Part shown: positions 15,380-24,559 of the stretch, piece after piece
Layout: each line of letters begins with the position of its first letter
Position numbering within the stretch: position 1 is the stretch's first letter
The notes under the pieces: generated by a model
Databases searched by the model: none
The model's input: the letters and a program-made list of their open reading frames with translations, nothing else
What the model was told of the DNA's origin: nothing
Source: Brevibacillus brevis
GTDB taxonomy: Bacteria; Bacillota; Bacilli; Brevibacillales; Brevibacillaceae
Assembly: GCF_022026395.1 (NCBI RefSeq)
Contig: NZ_CP041767.1
Coordinates: forward strand, 5,810,001 to 5,874,000
Direction of reading: 5' to 3'
Length of the DNA stretch: 64,000 bases
Program-made: the position numbers and the translations under genes

Positions 15380-16925
15380 TCGATCTACTTCTACCAGAGC
15401 TGCTGTACCGCTCTTGCGTTACTGGACGTGGCGCTATGCCCTGATTTTATCGGTCATTCTTTTTGGCATTGGGTTTTTTGGCATCTATTGGATTAACAAA
15501 GCAACTACAGAACAACAGTTTCAAGTATTGGAAGCAAGAACAGAGTTGCTCGCTGATTCGTATACCAAGGTGTTGCTTGCCAAGGACACCTCGACTTCTT
15601 CTGTAAAGATAGAGGATTTGGCACAAACAACCGTTGGTATCTCCAATCAGGCTGTCACTGCTGTGACTGGCCCTGGGTCTCCGGCTATTCCTGGCACCGC
15701 AACACCTGCAGCCAATACTGCCACGATCGCATTTCGAGTCATGCCGACTGTCCCAATCGATCACGTGGTACAGATTTACGATGATGCGGGCAAGACGTTC
15801 AAGAAGGATATGCTGAATCAGACGACGACCGCTACCATTGCGCAGTTGCCGACTCCTGCCCAGCCTGTGGACAAAACAAAGGAAATACGGGAGGTCGTTG
15901 CCACAAAGGGTGCTACCTGGCTGCGTGTAGGTGTCCCTTACTATGAACACAATGCAGTCGCAGGCACTTATTACGTCAGTACCCCGCTTAACAATGATTT
16001 GGTCCACACCTATATCACGATCATGGTTTCCATCGGGATCATCACCTTGTGCGGTTGGGCCATCGTCTATGTGCTGTCTCGCTCGTTAACACAACCCCTG
16101 CGGCAGTTGGCAATAGCGGCAGAGCAAATATCCAGCGGGAATTATACGCCTCCCTTGCCCAATTCTTCCAAAATCAAAGAAGCGGAAATCAGTCAGCTGG
16201 TTCATTCTTTTGACGAAATGGCGAAACGGCTTGGACAACTGGAGCGGATGCGCACCGACCTTTTGGCTGGTGTCTCCCATGAACTGCGTACCCCTGTCAC
16301 CTCGATCCGCGGGATGATTCAAGCGGTCAAAGACGGCGTTGTAAAAGGTACAGATGCCGATGAATTCATGCAAATCAGCATGGACGAAGCCAAGCGACTC
16401 CAGACAATGGTCAATGACCTGCTCGATTTTTCGTCGATGGAAGCAGGCGAAGTATTCGTCGAGAAGCAATCCATTCAGATCAACAGCACATTGGATCAGA
16501 TAGTCGCACAGGTGCAAGCCTTACCGTCATTTGCAGACGTAACTGTGACAGTAAACCCGACTGGATCAGAAATCGTTTGGGTCGGCGATGAATCACATGT
16601 TAAACAAATTTTGCTCAATTTATTGGGAAACAGCGCAGCCGCAAATGCAACGCAAATCGAGATCAGCGTCCATAATCAAAGGGATTTTCTCTCCATCGAC
16701 GTGACTGACAATGGAAAAGGGATTTCTGAGTCAGAGGTTCCATTCATTTTCGAACGGTACTATCGCGGCGACAGCAAACGTAAAAAGAAACATGGATTGG
16801 GACTGGGCCTGACGATTTCGCGACTATTGGCAAAAGCACACGGGGGAAATGTCGAATTGATTCGGACTTCTCCAGAAGGAACAACCTTTCGTCTGACACT
16901 GGCCCATCCAGATACATCCGCATGA
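15369..16925 (+). CDS. Membrane sensor histidine kinase
   Basis: 518-aa partner of the preceding regulator. One membrane segment lies near residues 22-43 and a second near 214-236, flanking an extracellular domain of about 170 residues rich in Thr, Pro and Ala. A HAMP linker follows (SLTQPLRQLAIAAEQISSGNY), then the HisKA H-box (GVSHELRTPVTSIRGM) and the HATPase motifs (LLGNSAAANA, VTDNGKGI, HGLGLGLTISR). The N box has Ser-Ala-Ala where Ala-Leu-Lys is common. Start is GTG inside the regulator gene. The signal is unknown. Confidence 0.88.
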   Translation: MFTNRSTSTRAAVPLLRYWTWRYALILSVILFGIGFFGIYWINKATTEQQFQVLEARTELLADSYTKVLLAKDTSTSSVKIEDLAQTTVGISNQAVTAVTGPGSPAIPGTATPAANTATIAFRVMPTVPIDHVVQIYDDAGKTFKKDMLNQTTTATIAQLPTPAQPVDKTKEIREVVATKGATWLRVGVPYYEHNAVAGTYYVSTPLNNDLVHTYITIMVSIGIITLCGWAIVYVLSRSLTQPLRQLAIAAEQISSGNYTPPLPNSSKIKEAEISQLVHSFDEMAKRLGQLERMRTDLLAGVSHELRTPVTSIRGMIQAVKDGVVKGTDADEFMQISMDEAKRLQTMVNDLLDFSSMEAGEVFVEKQSIQINSTLDQIVAQVQALPSFADVTVTVNPTGSEIVWVGDESHVKQILLNLLGNSAAANATQIEISVHNQRDFLSIDVTDNGKGISESEVPFIFERYYRGDSKRKKKHGLGLGLTISRLLAKAHGGNVELIRTSPEGTTFRLTLAHPDTSA

Positions 16926-16933
16926 AAATGAAC

Positions 16934-16970
16934 AGAGGAAGCAGCACCGATGAATCGTGCCGCTTCCTCT
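16934..16970. terminator. Bidirectional hairpin between convergent genes
   Basis: AGAGGAAGC and GCTTCCTCT with inner GCAC/GTGC form a long stem between the kinase gene and the convergent LysR gene, with weak T-tracts on either side. Confidence 0.65.
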
Positions 16971-16971
16971 G

Positions 16972-17868
16972 TTACGTATGAGCCCCCTCTGGCACATGCG
17001 TGCGAATAAGATCCATGAAGATGTCCAATGCTTTGGTATGAAACTCGTCGGATTTCGTGACGAGCGAAAAATCACGGGTAACAGGTGTCCCCGTCACCTT
17101 CAATGTACAGAGCGTGCCGAGCTTTCGTTCTTTACGGATGGCCCAATAAGACAGCAGGCTGATTCCCAAGCCAGCCTCCACTGACTCCTTGATCACCTGC
17201 GTACTGCCGAACTCCATTCGCTTGTGCGGTGTGAATTGCAGTTGGCGAAACATTTTTTCAGCCGCTTCCCTCGTGCCCGACCCTTCTTCCCGTACTATCC
17301 ACGTTTCCTTCATCAGTTCGTCAATGCTGACCTCAGACTGCCCCGCCAATCGATGCTCTGGAGAAGCAATCAAATACATACGATCATCAGCAAACGGCTC
17401 CACGCACATTTTTTCGTCCACATACTCCCCCTCCACAATCCCGACATCGAGTTGTCGCTTCGCTACCAGCTCAGCAATGACTGTGGAATTGTGGATCGTA
17501 ATCGTAGGGGTAATCATTGGGTAATACTGACGAAGACGCGCAATGACGTGAGGCAGTACATACTCTCCATATGTGTAGCTGGCGCCAATCGTCAAATGCC
17601 CGCTCGGTGTGTTCATCAAATCATCCACGAGACTCTGCATCCGCGTGTACAAGCCCAGGATCTCCCGAGCGTGATGATAGACAATCTCCCCCGCTTTATT
17701 TAAGCGAACATATTTGTTGCTTCGCTCCAGGAGCTTTGTCCCTATCGTGCGCTCGAGCGCATGAATATACTGACTAACGGCAGGCTGCGTCATGTGGAGC
17801 TCTTCTGCAGCTCGGGAAAAGTTCTGTCTGTCTGCAACGGTCACGAACACTAGCAAATGCTGATCCAA
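16972..17868 (-). CDS. LysR-family transcriptional regulator
   Basis: 298-aa regulator. The N-terminal helix-turn-helix (FSRAAEELHMTQPAVSQYIHALE, about residues 16-40) and the effector-binding domain (about 90-290, HLTIGASYTYGEYVLP, LDVGIVEGEYVD, WIVREEGSGTRE) are typical. The sequence resembles the CysL/YwfK branch. It is transcribed divergently from the YeiH-type gene, a common arrangement, so it probably controls that gene. The inducer is unknown. Confidence 0.88.
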   Translation of the reverse strand: MDQHLLVFVTVADRQNFSRAAEELHMTQPAVSQYIHALERTIGTKLLERSNKYVRLNKAGEIVYHHAREILGLYTRMQSLVDDLMNTPSGHLTIGASYTYGEYVLPHVIARLRQYYPMITPTITIHNSTVIAELVAKRQLDVGIVEGEYVDEKMCVEPFADDRMYLIASPEHRLAGQSEVSIDELMKETWIVREEGSGTREAAEKMFRQLQFTPHKRMEFGSTQVIKESVEAGLGISLLSYWAIRKERKLGTLCTLKVTGTPVTRDFSLVTKSDEFHTKALDIFMDLIRTHVPEGAHT

Positions 17869-17996
17869 CTGCCTTCACTCTCCTTTCCACCACTAACCAT
17901 TCATTTCACTTATGATCACTATCGCAATGATTTATTTTTCTTATTATAACAGTTGCCGTATGCTGAGTTTGTAAAACTTTTCGAGGAGTGATGGCA
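17869..17996. promoter_or_regulatory. Divergent intergenic region between lysR and yeiH-like gene
   Basis: An AT-rich 128-bp region between oppositely oriented starts that should hold both promoters and the LysR operator. Segment TATGATCACTATCGCAATGA around 17911-17930 has partial dyad character but no clear T-N11-A box could be fixed. Confidence 0.4.
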
Positions 17997-19064
17997 ATGG
18001 CAACTCCCATCAAAAGCAGCGTGCCATTGAATGAAAGCAATGCCAGCGTACAGCCCGCAAAAAACAACGAAAGCAAACCTGCATCCTTCTCGCTGTGGAT
18101 AGCTGGAATCGCTTTTACTTTTTTTATCGCCCTGACAGGCTACGGCCTAGCAAAAATACCTGGGTTTCAACAGGTTGGCCCCCTCGCCTGTTCGATCCTG
18201 ATCGCGGTCGCTTACCGGCATTTTCGTGGATATCCGGAAGCATTGCGATCAGGGATTCAATTTTCCGCCAAGCGTTTACTGCGTCTGGCTATTATTTTGT
18301 ACGGGCTCAAGCTCAATATCGACGTCGTCTTGAATCAAGGCCTCGGGCTTCTCGTCTATGACGCTGGTGTCATTATTTTTGCTATCGTGGTTACAATGCT
18401 GATAGCCAAGTGGTTGAAAGCAGACTCTTCCCTCTCCCTCATGCTCGGAGTCGGTACAGGCGTCTGTGGAGCAGCGGCGATTGCAGCCGTCTCCCCTATC
18501 GTTGCTGCCAAGGATGAAGATACCGCCATTGGGGTAGGGATGATTGCCCTCGTCGGAACCTTATTTGCTATTGCCTACACGATCCTGCGTCCATTCCTTC
18601 CCCTGTCCGCAGTTGAATACGGCATGTGGTCAGGAATTAGTCTGCACGAGATTGCTCATGTCGCATTGGCTGCTGCACCAGCGGGTCAAGATGGGCTAGC
18701 GATTGCCCTGCTGGCAAAATTGGGGCGTGTGCTCCTGTTGGTTCCGCTTTGTTTTATCCTGATGATTTGGATGAAACGCTCCGGGAAATTACAAAGTGGC
18801 ACCAAGATTGAATTCCCATGGTTCCTGATCGGCTTCCTCGCTATGAGTGTTTTTGGAAGCTACGTTCTCGGCACATCCATTCCTGTCACAGAAGCATTCC
18901 ATAACGGAATCGCCAATGTCACAACCTTCGTTCTCACTATGGCGATGGTCGGGCTTGGCCTCAATGTCAATCTGCGTGCACTGCGGACAAAAGCGGCGCG
19001 TCCACTGATTGCCATGAGTATTACCTCAATTCTTTTGTCGGTGCTCTCCTTTGCATTGGTATAA
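17997..19064 (+). CDS. YeiH/UPF0324-family membrane protein (putative sulfate exporter family)
   Basis: 355-aa polytopic membrane protein with about ten hydrophobic segments. Family marks include LLRLAIILYGLKLNIDVVL, GVGTGVCGAAAIAAVSPIV, AVEYGMWSGISLHEIAHVALAA, and TMAMVGLGLNVNLRAL. The family is annotated as putative sulfate exporter on thin evidence; substrate is not certain. Starts at 17988 (GTG), 17991 and 17997 are in frame; the ATG at 17997 has the best spacing from GAGGAG. The divergent CysL-like LysR gene and the sulfatase downstream both fit a link with sulfur compounds, but this is inference. Confidence 0.85.
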   Translation: MATPIKSSVPLNESNASVQPAKNNESKPASFSLWIAGIAFTFFIALTGYGLAKIPGFQQVGPLACSILIAVAYRHFRGYPEALRSGIQFSAKRLLRLAIILYGLKLNIDVVLNQGLGLLVYDAGVIIFAIVVTMLIAKWLKADSSLSLMLGVGTGVCGAAAIAAVSPIVAAKDEDTAIGVGMIALVGTLFAIAYTILRPFLPLSAVEYGMWSGISLHEIAHVALAAAPAGQDGLAIALLAKLGRVLLLVPLCFILMIWMKRSGKLQSGTKIEFPWFLIGFLAMSVFGSYVLGTSIPVTEAFHNGIANVTTFVLTMAMVGLGLNVNLRALRTKAARPLIAMSITSILLSVLSFALV

Positions 19065-19099
19065 AAAACTGTGGATAACCAAACACCCGAATTCGAATT

Positions 19100-19131
19100 C
19101 GCCGATTTCTTGATGATCGGCGAGTTTTTTT
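19100..19131 (+). terminator. Rho-independent terminator after the YeiH-like gene
   Basis: CGCCGAT and ATCGGCG form a 7-bp stem with a 9-nt loop, then a run of seven T. Confidence 0.9.
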
Positions 19132-19166
19132 GTGGATAAGGACAAAGATTATCCCCATATGTTGAT

Positions 19167-19184
19167 AAAGATGTGTACATCTTT
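19167..19184 (+). promoter_or_regulatory. Perfect inverted repeat just before the sulfatase ribosome binding site
   Basis: AAAGATG-TGTA-CATCTTT has 7-bp perfect arms and ends three bases before the GAGGGGG Shine-Dalgarno sequence. It could be a repressor operator or an RNA hairpin limiting translation. No regulator is assigned. Confidence 0.45.
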
Positions 19185-19200
19185 GCCGAGGGGGATCTAT

Positions 19201-20877
19201 ATGTCGAGAAAATGGTTGAGGAGACGACCGAATATCTTATTCATCATTGTGGATCAGGAACGATTTCCCCCTGTTTATGAAGAGCCTGCAATACGTGAAT
19301 GGAAGGAGGATACACTCCACGCTCATACTTTTTTGCGAGAGCATGGGTTGGAATTCAAGCGTCATTACGTTGGCTCCACTGCCTGTTGCCCTAGCAGAGC
19401 TACCTTGTTCACCGGTCAGTACCCCTCTTTGCACGGCGTCAGCCAGACCAGCGGCGCAGCTAAACGATCTGCTGACAGCGACATGTTCTGGCTGGATCGC
19501 AACACTGTTCCGACGATGGGAAATTATTTTCGTCAAGCGGGCTATCGGTGTTTCTATAAAGGCAAGTGGCATATTTCCGATGCCGACATCTGGGTACCGG
19601 GTACCCATTTTCCTATCCCCAGCTATACCCTTGGAACAGGGGTCCCCGATCCCGATAAGGAAAGCTTATACTTGCTTGCTGATCGGCTGGACGGCTACGG
19701 CTTCTCCAGTTGGATAGGGCCTGAACCGCATGGAATAGCGCCGCATAACTCTGGTTCGTCCGCAGCCATCGGAGTAAATGGTCGTGATGTAGTGTACAGC
19801 AGCGAAGTCATCGAGCTGCTCCATGCCCTGGATCAGGAGAAAAGCTCCGTTGAAAGCTACCATCCTTGGCTGATCGTGGCGTCTTTCGTCAATCCACATG
19901 ATATCGCCATCTATGGGGATATCTCAGCGAGCTCACCGTTTTTTCGCTTCCATGTGGATAAGTCAGTTCCCACAGTTGCCCCGCCCCCTACTCAGTATGA
20001 ATCACTTGCGACAAAACCGCGCTGCCAAGCGAGTTATCGGGAGGTATATCCACAGGCGTTCCAGCCCATTTCGGACCAAGCCCATTATCGAAGACTGTAC
20101 TATCAGCTCCAAAAAAACACCGATCGGGAAGTGATGCGTGTTCTTGAAGCACTCGTCGCCAGCTCGTTTTATCCCGAAACACTGGTCGTGTTCACATCCG
20201 ACCACGGCGAATTATTGGGGGCTCACGGCAAACTGTATCAAAAATGGTACTGTGCCTACGAAGAAGCGATTCATGTTCCCCTCATTATCCACAACCCGCT
20301 TCTTTTTCCATACGCGACCTCCACAGAGCTGTTAACCAGTCATGTGGATATTCTTCCGACTCTACTCGGGATGGCCGGAGCAGACACAGACAGGCTTGGT
20401 GAGGAGCTGACCTATACACATAGCGAGGTGCGCCCTCTTGTCGGTCGTGATCTTACTCCCATCATCTTGTCCCACGATATGGACTCTATCTCCAGCGAGC
20501 CGATCTACTTCATGACGGACGATGATGTGACAAAAGGACAGCATCAAGTGAACGTGCAACACCAACCCTATGACTCTGTCATTCCTCCAAATCAGATAGA
20601 AACGGTCATCACCTACATGAATTCTGCCGGGCACAGCGCTTTATGGAAATACTCCCGCTACTTTACCGGGGATGTATTCAACCCCACGATGACTGAATAC
20701 GAATTGTATAATCTCACGGCCGACCCTTTGGAAACACGGAATTTGGTAATCCCCCTCTACAAAACCACACACTCAGAGCGCGTCCGCCTGAAAATGGAGC
20801 TGCTTTTAGAAGAACAACGAGCCCAAAAGCGACTGACACCCTTCTCGCCCCCTTTCGCACAACTACTGTCTACGTGA
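19201..20877 (+). CDS. Type I sulfatase
   Basis: 558-aa alkaline-phosphatase-superfamily hydrolase. The active-site motif C-C-P-S-R (Cys62 would become formylglycine) is followed by ATLFTGQYPSLHG. Other signs are the metal-binding start NILFIIVDQERF, KGKWHISD, SFVNPHD, and FTSDHGELLGAHGKLYQKW. No signal peptide is seen, so it is probably cytoplasmic. I start it at the ATG at 19201 with GAGGGGG upstream. Substrate cannot be told from sequence; choline-sulfate or aryl-sulfate types are possible. No anaerobic or aerobic formylglycine maturase gene lies nearby. Its neighbour, the YeiH-type protein, may be functionally linked. Confidence 0.87.
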   Translation: MSRKWLRRRPNILFIIVDQERFPPVYEEPAIREWKEDTLHAHTFLREHGLEFKRHYVGSTACCPSRATLFTGQYPSLHGVSQTSGAAKRSADSDMFWLDRNTVPTMGNYFRQAGYRCFYKGKWHISDADIWVPGTHFPIPSYTLGTGVPDPDKESLYLLADRLDGYGFSSWIGPEPHGIAPHNSGSSAAIGVNGRDVVYSSEVIELLHALDQEKSSVESYHPWLIVASFVNPHDIAIYGDISASSPFFRFHVDKSVPTVAPPPTQYESLATKPRCQASYREVYPQAFQPISDQAHYRRLYYQLQKNTDREVMRVLEALVASSFYPETLVVFTSDHGELLGAHGKLYQKWYCAYEEAIHVPLIIHNPLLFPYATSTELLTSHVDILPTLLGMAGADTDRLGEELTYTHSEVRPLVGRDLTPIILSHDMDSISSEPIYFMTDDDVTKGQHQVNVQHQPYDSVIPPNQIETVITYMNSAGHSALWKYSRYFTGDVFNPTMTEYELYNLTADPLETRNLVIPLYKTTHSERVRLKMELLLEEQRAQKRLTPFSPPFAQLLST

Positions 20878-20900
20878 ACTTTCCCGGAACACAGAAAAAA

Positions 20901-20917
20901 CCCCTCAAATCGAGGGG
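20901..20917. terminator. Bidirectional terminator between sulfatase and ptsH
   Basis: CCCCTC and GAGGGG enclose a 5-nt loop. Leftward it is followed by six T and ends the mtl-pts operon; rightward by CTTTT. Confidence 0.8.
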
Positions 20918-20942
20918 CTTTTCGTCTTTCCTTTTCTCATCC

Positions 20943-21200
20943 CTATTCCTGTTCGGTCAATGCTTTTTCCAATGCTGCCATCGCTTCTTGTTCATCGACA
21001 CCATCGGTGATCAGGGTAATTTCTTCCCCTTTTCCAATCGCTGCTGCCATAATGCCCATGATGCTCTTGCCATTTACATTTTTCTCATTTTTGATGATTT
21101 TAATTTCGCTGGAAAAAGACGTGGCTACCTTCACAAAGTTCGCAGCAGGACGTGCATGCAGGCCGTGCGCCAATTGAACCACTATTTTTTTCTCTACCAT
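20943..21200 (-). CDS. ptsH: Phosphocarrier protein HPr
   Basis: 85-aa HPr, which accepts phosphate from enzyme I on His15 (AHGLHARPAANF) and can be modified at the regulatory serine near residue 46 (GKSIMGIMAAAIGKGE) by HPr kinase, the corepressor route for CcpA. Length and motif spacing are normal. It is the last gene of the mannitol operon, 18 nt after ptsI. The order ptsI then ptsH is the reverse of the usual ptsHI. Confidence 0.93.
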   Translation of the reverse strand: MVEKKIVVQLAHGLHARPAANFVKVATSFSSEIKIIKNEKNVNGKSIMGIMAAAIGKGEEITLITDGVDEQEAMAALEKALTEQE

Positions 21201-21218
21201 TCTGATCTGCCTCCTTCC

Positions 21219-22940
21219 TTATACTCTCTCAAGCCATTCCTTCACGAACGCCTCTACTTGCGCAGAAGTGCTCATCTGTAAAATCGTATCCATCTGTTTC
21301 GCTGCGTCCTCTACGCTCAAACGACTCAGCTGTTGGCGCGCAGGCAAAATGCTCCCTGCACTCATACTAAATTCATCCAGACCCATTCCCAACAGAATCG
21401 GGATCGCGATTGGATCGCCCGCCATCTCCCCGCACATACCGACCCATTTGTTCTGCGCATGCCCTGCTTTAATGACATTGTGCAGCAAGCGCAAAACAGC
21501 AGGGTGATATGGCTGGTAGAGATAAGCGACCTTCTCGTTCATACGGTCGGCTGCCATTGTGTATTGAATTAAATCATTGGTTCCAATGCTGAAAAAGTCA
21601 ACCTCACGTGCAAATTGATCGGCCATCAGTGCCGCAGCAGGGATCTCAATCATGATACCCACTTCGTACTGATCGGATACTACAATTCCGCGATCGACCA
21701 AGGATTTTTTCTCTTCCTCCAAAATCGCTTTCGCCTGGCGAAACTCCTCCAGTGTCGCAATCATCGGAAACATGATTTTCAGATTGCCGTGTACACTTGC
21801 GCGCAAAAGAGCACGCAGTTGCGTACGAAACAGTTCTTGGTTGTCGAGACACAGCCGGATGGCGCGATGCCCAAGAAACGGGTTCATTTCTTCCGGTAAA
21901 GCCAAGTAAGAGAGATGCTTGTCCCCGCCAATGTCCAATGTGCGAATAACTACCGGGCGGTCGCCCATATGCTCCAGCACATGCTTGTACGCGAGGTATT
22001 GCTCCTCTTCCGTCGGGAAATCATTGCGTCCCATGTACAGAAACTCCGTGCGGAACAGCCCGACACCTTCCGCTCCATTGGCGATCGCCCCAACGACATC
22101 TTCGGGGCTTCCGATATTGGCGGCAAGCTCGACATGATGATTGTCCACCGTGACCGTTTTATTGTTCACAAGCTTCGCCAGTTCGGCTTTTTGCGCTTCG
22201 TAATCAGCCTGCTTGCGTTTGTAGACAGCGATCTCTTCTTCACTCGGGTCGATAATCGCGATTCCTTCATGCCCGTCGAGAATGATGAGCGTCGCGGGCT
22301 GAACCGCACGAGTAATCCCTTGTGTTCCGACAACAGCAGGGATCTCCAGAGAACGTGCCATAATCGCAGAATGCGAGGTTCGTCCACCAATGTCCGTAAC
22401 AAAGCCTTTGACATAGCGACGGTCTAATTGGGCTGTATCGGAAGGCGTCAAATCATCTGCTACAATAATCACTTCTTCTGTCAGCTCACCAAGTCCTGCA
22501 AACGGTACCCCCAGCAAGTAAGAAAGGACACGTTTGGTCACGTCTCGAATATCTGCCGCTCTCTCCCGCATGTATTCGTTGTCCATTTGCTCGAAAAGTC
22601 CAATGAATGCTTGTGCGACATCATTCAAGGCGCTCTCGGCGTTTGTCTTTTCGTTTGAGATTTTATCTTTGACGGTATCGACCAGTTCCGGGTCTTCCAA
22701 GACGAACAGGTGAGCTTTGAAAATATCTGCATGATCCGTCCCCATCTCCTGCTCCACGCGCAGAACGATGCCCTCCAAATCATTTTTCGCTCGAGCCAAC
22801 GCCTCTTGAAAGCGGTGGATTTCACTCGCCGGATCTTCAATCGCTACGGTATTGATCTGTAAATCGGGCGTTGTCAGTAAAAACGCCTTGCCAAAGGCTA
22901 TACCTGCTGAAGCTTTTACACCTGTGATCTTTTGGGACAT
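21219..22940 (-). CDS. ptsI: PTS enzyme I
   Basis: Phosphoenolpyruvate-protein phosphotransferase, 573 aa, which starts the PTS chain by phosphorylating HPr. The phospho-histidine is in [13 protein letters not shown] (about residue 190), and the PEP-binding barrel shows [25 protein letters not shown], and [10 protein letters not shown]. The ATG at 22940 has AGAAAGG ten bases upstream; a TTG seven codons earlier is also open. It begins 17 nt after mtlD and so is part of the mannitol transcript, which would raise general PTS capacity when mannitol is present. Confidence 0.93.
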   Translation of the reverse strand: MSQKITGVKASAGIAFGKAFLLTTPDLQINTVAIEDPASEIHRFQEALARAKNDLEGIVLRVEQEMGTDHADIFKAHLFVLEDPELVDTVKDKISNEKTNAESALNDVAQAFIGLFEQMDNEYMRERAADIRDVTKRVLSYLLGVPFAGLGELTEEVIIVADDLTPSDTAQLDRRYVKGFVTDIGGRTSHSAIMARSLEIPAVVGTQGITRAVQPATLIILDGHEGIAIIDPSEEEIAVYKRKQADYEAQKAELAKLVNNKTVTVDNHHVELAANIGSPEDVVGAIANGAEGVGLFRTEFLYMGRNDFPTEEEQYLAYKHVLEHMGDRPVVIRTLDIGGDKHLSYLALPEEMNPFLGHRAIRLCLDNQELFRTQLRALLRASVHGNLKIMFPMIATLEEFRQAKAILEEEKKSLVDRGIVVSDQYEVGIMIEIPAAALMADQFAREVDFFSIGTNDLIQYTMAADRMNEKVAYLYQPYHPAVLRLLHNVIKAGHAQNKWVGMCGEMAGDPIAIPILLGMGLDEFSMSAGSILPARQQLSRLSVEDAAKQMDTILQMSTSAQVEAFVKEWLERV

Positions 22941-22957
22941 CGTAACATCAGCCTTTC

Positions 22958-24118
22958 TCAATGGCTACCTGACCATTCCTTCAATCTGCGTGCCTGTTCG
23001 CGCACGATCTCCTCAAGCGGATGACCTGCCGGAATGCCGGTACAATTGTGTAATGTATTTTCCCATCCAAACTCTTTCAGGCTTACTTGTATCCGTGCGG
23101 ACTCTGCGTCCTCGGGATAGTCGAATGCCAGTGCCGCTGCAATTGCCAGACTCAAATACTCTGGATTCATTCCTTTTTCCATGCATTGCAGCGCCGGGCC
23201 GACCAAACGATCATGCTGCGACAGCTTGCGGATCGGCGAACGCGCCACCCTGACAATATCGTCAGACAGCAGTGGATTGGTGTATCTACCGAGGATTTTT
23301 TCCACGTACTGCCCATGAACCTGCGGGTCAAATCCGTACTTGGCAGCAAGCAGTGCACCTGTCTCCTGAAGAGCCCCGCGTGTCGCCTGAACAATCCGGT
23401 CGTCTCGCATCGCTTCATCAATCGTTTTCATCCCCAACTGATACCCCAGGTATGCAATGACCGCATGACCTGTGTTGACGGTAAACAGCTTTCTTTCGAT
23501 GTATGGCGCCAGATCCTCCACATAGGTAACGCCCTCAATGGACGGGACTTCTCCAACCATCTGGGACGAATCTACCACCCATTCGAAAAACGGTTCAACT
23601 ATAACCAGGAGCTTGTCATCATGCTGCTGCAAAGGAACAATCCGATCTACGGCTGCATTGGGGAATCCGATCCATTGTGCTGCCCCGGCTTGAACCGATT
23701 CCGTCAGATGCTCATACACATGCTCCTTCAGCTTCTCGCTGCCACCAATCATGTTTTCACATGCAATCACATTGAGTGGCTTGGCATGAACAGAAAGTCT
23801 CCAGGTAATGCCGGCTGCGATGGCCCCTGCAATGTGCGGAAGAATGTTCGGACCAACTGCCGTCGTAACCAAATCAGCAGTGGCGATCGCTTCAGCTACC
23901 GCCGCTACATCCTGACCATTTATCGCTCGAACTCCTTCCACGACCGACTCTGGTTTTCCTGTTGTTGCTAGTTGCACGCGATACATTTTTCGCTCATTCA
24001 ACTCATCGACCAAAGCGGCATTGACATCCACAAACACAATTTCATAGCCAGCCTTTTGCAACAGTTGTCCGATAAAGCCTCGCCCAATATTTCCCGCTCC
24101 AAAATGTACAGCTAGCAT
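22958..24118 (-). CDS. mtlD: Mannitol-1-phosphate 5-dehydrogenase
   Basis: NAD-dependent oxidation of mannitol-1-phosphate to fructose-6-phosphate. The 386-aa protein starts with the nucleotide-binding loop [13 protein letters not shown] and continues with [24 protein letters not shown], and the long-chain polyol dehydrogenase motif [17 protein letters not shown]. Full length for the family. It lies six nt after mtlF. Confidence 0.94.
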   Translation of the reverse strand: MLAVHFGAGNIGRGFIGQLLQKAGYEIVFVDVNAALVDELNERKMYRVQLATTGKPESVVEGVRAINGQDVAAVAEAIATADLVTTAVGPNILPHIAGAIAAGITWRLSVHAKPLNVIACENMIGGSEKLKEHVYEHLTESVQAGAAQWIGFPNAAVDRIVPLQQHDDKLLVIVEPFFEWVVDSSQMVGEVPSIEGVTYVEDLAPYIERKLFTVNTGHAVIAYLGYQLGMKTIDEAMRDDRIVQATRGALQETGALLAAKYGFDPQVHGQYVEKILGRYTNPLLSDDIVRVARSPIRKLSQHDRLVGPALQCMEKGMNPEYLSLAIAAALAFDYPEDAESARIQVSLKEFGWENTLHNCTGIPAGHPLEEIVREQARRLKEWSGSH

Positions 24119-24124
24119 AGCGGA

Positions 24125-24559
24125 TTACACCTCCTCGGAGAACATCGTGATAATCTCTTCCGCCGAAGCCGCGTTTACAATCCGCTTGACGTTTTCCTCC
24201 TCGGAGCAAAGAATGGCGATGTTCGAGAGCACCTCCAGATGCTCATCTCCAACAGCAGCAATGCCCACCAGCAAATAAGCTGTATTGCCTTCTCCAAAAT
24301 CGACGCCCTCGGGAACCTGAATGATGGAGATCCCGGTGGATTGAATCTCTGCCTTGGATTCGTTCGTTCCATGCGGGATGGCTACGCCGCTTCCGATGTA
24401 TGTTGTCGCCAACTGCTCGCGCTCTTGCATTTTCTCTATATACGCCTCCGTTACGTGGCCTGCACGCACAAGCAATTGTCCTGCCAGTCTGATCGCTTCT
24501 TCTTTATTGGCTACCTTTGCACTCAACATGATTTTTTCTGCTGTCAGTATGTTTTTCAT
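24125..24559 (-). CDS. mtlF: Mannitol-specific PTS enzyme IIA
   Basis: 144-aa cytoplasmic phosphocarrier between HPr and MtlA. The phospho-histidine is in GVAIPHGTNES (about residue 63). The start ATG at 24559 lies six bases after GGAGAG and overlaps the stop of mtlR by four bases; a longer upstream reading lies inside mtlR and is unlikely. Confidence 0.93.
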   Translation of the reverse strand: MKNILTAEKIMLSAKVANKEEAIRLAGQLLVRAGHVTEAYIEKMQEREQLATTYIGSGVAIPHGTNESKAEIQSTGISIIQVPEGVDFGEGNTAYLLVGIAAVGDEHLEVLSNIAILCSEEENVKRIVNAASAEEIITMFSEEV

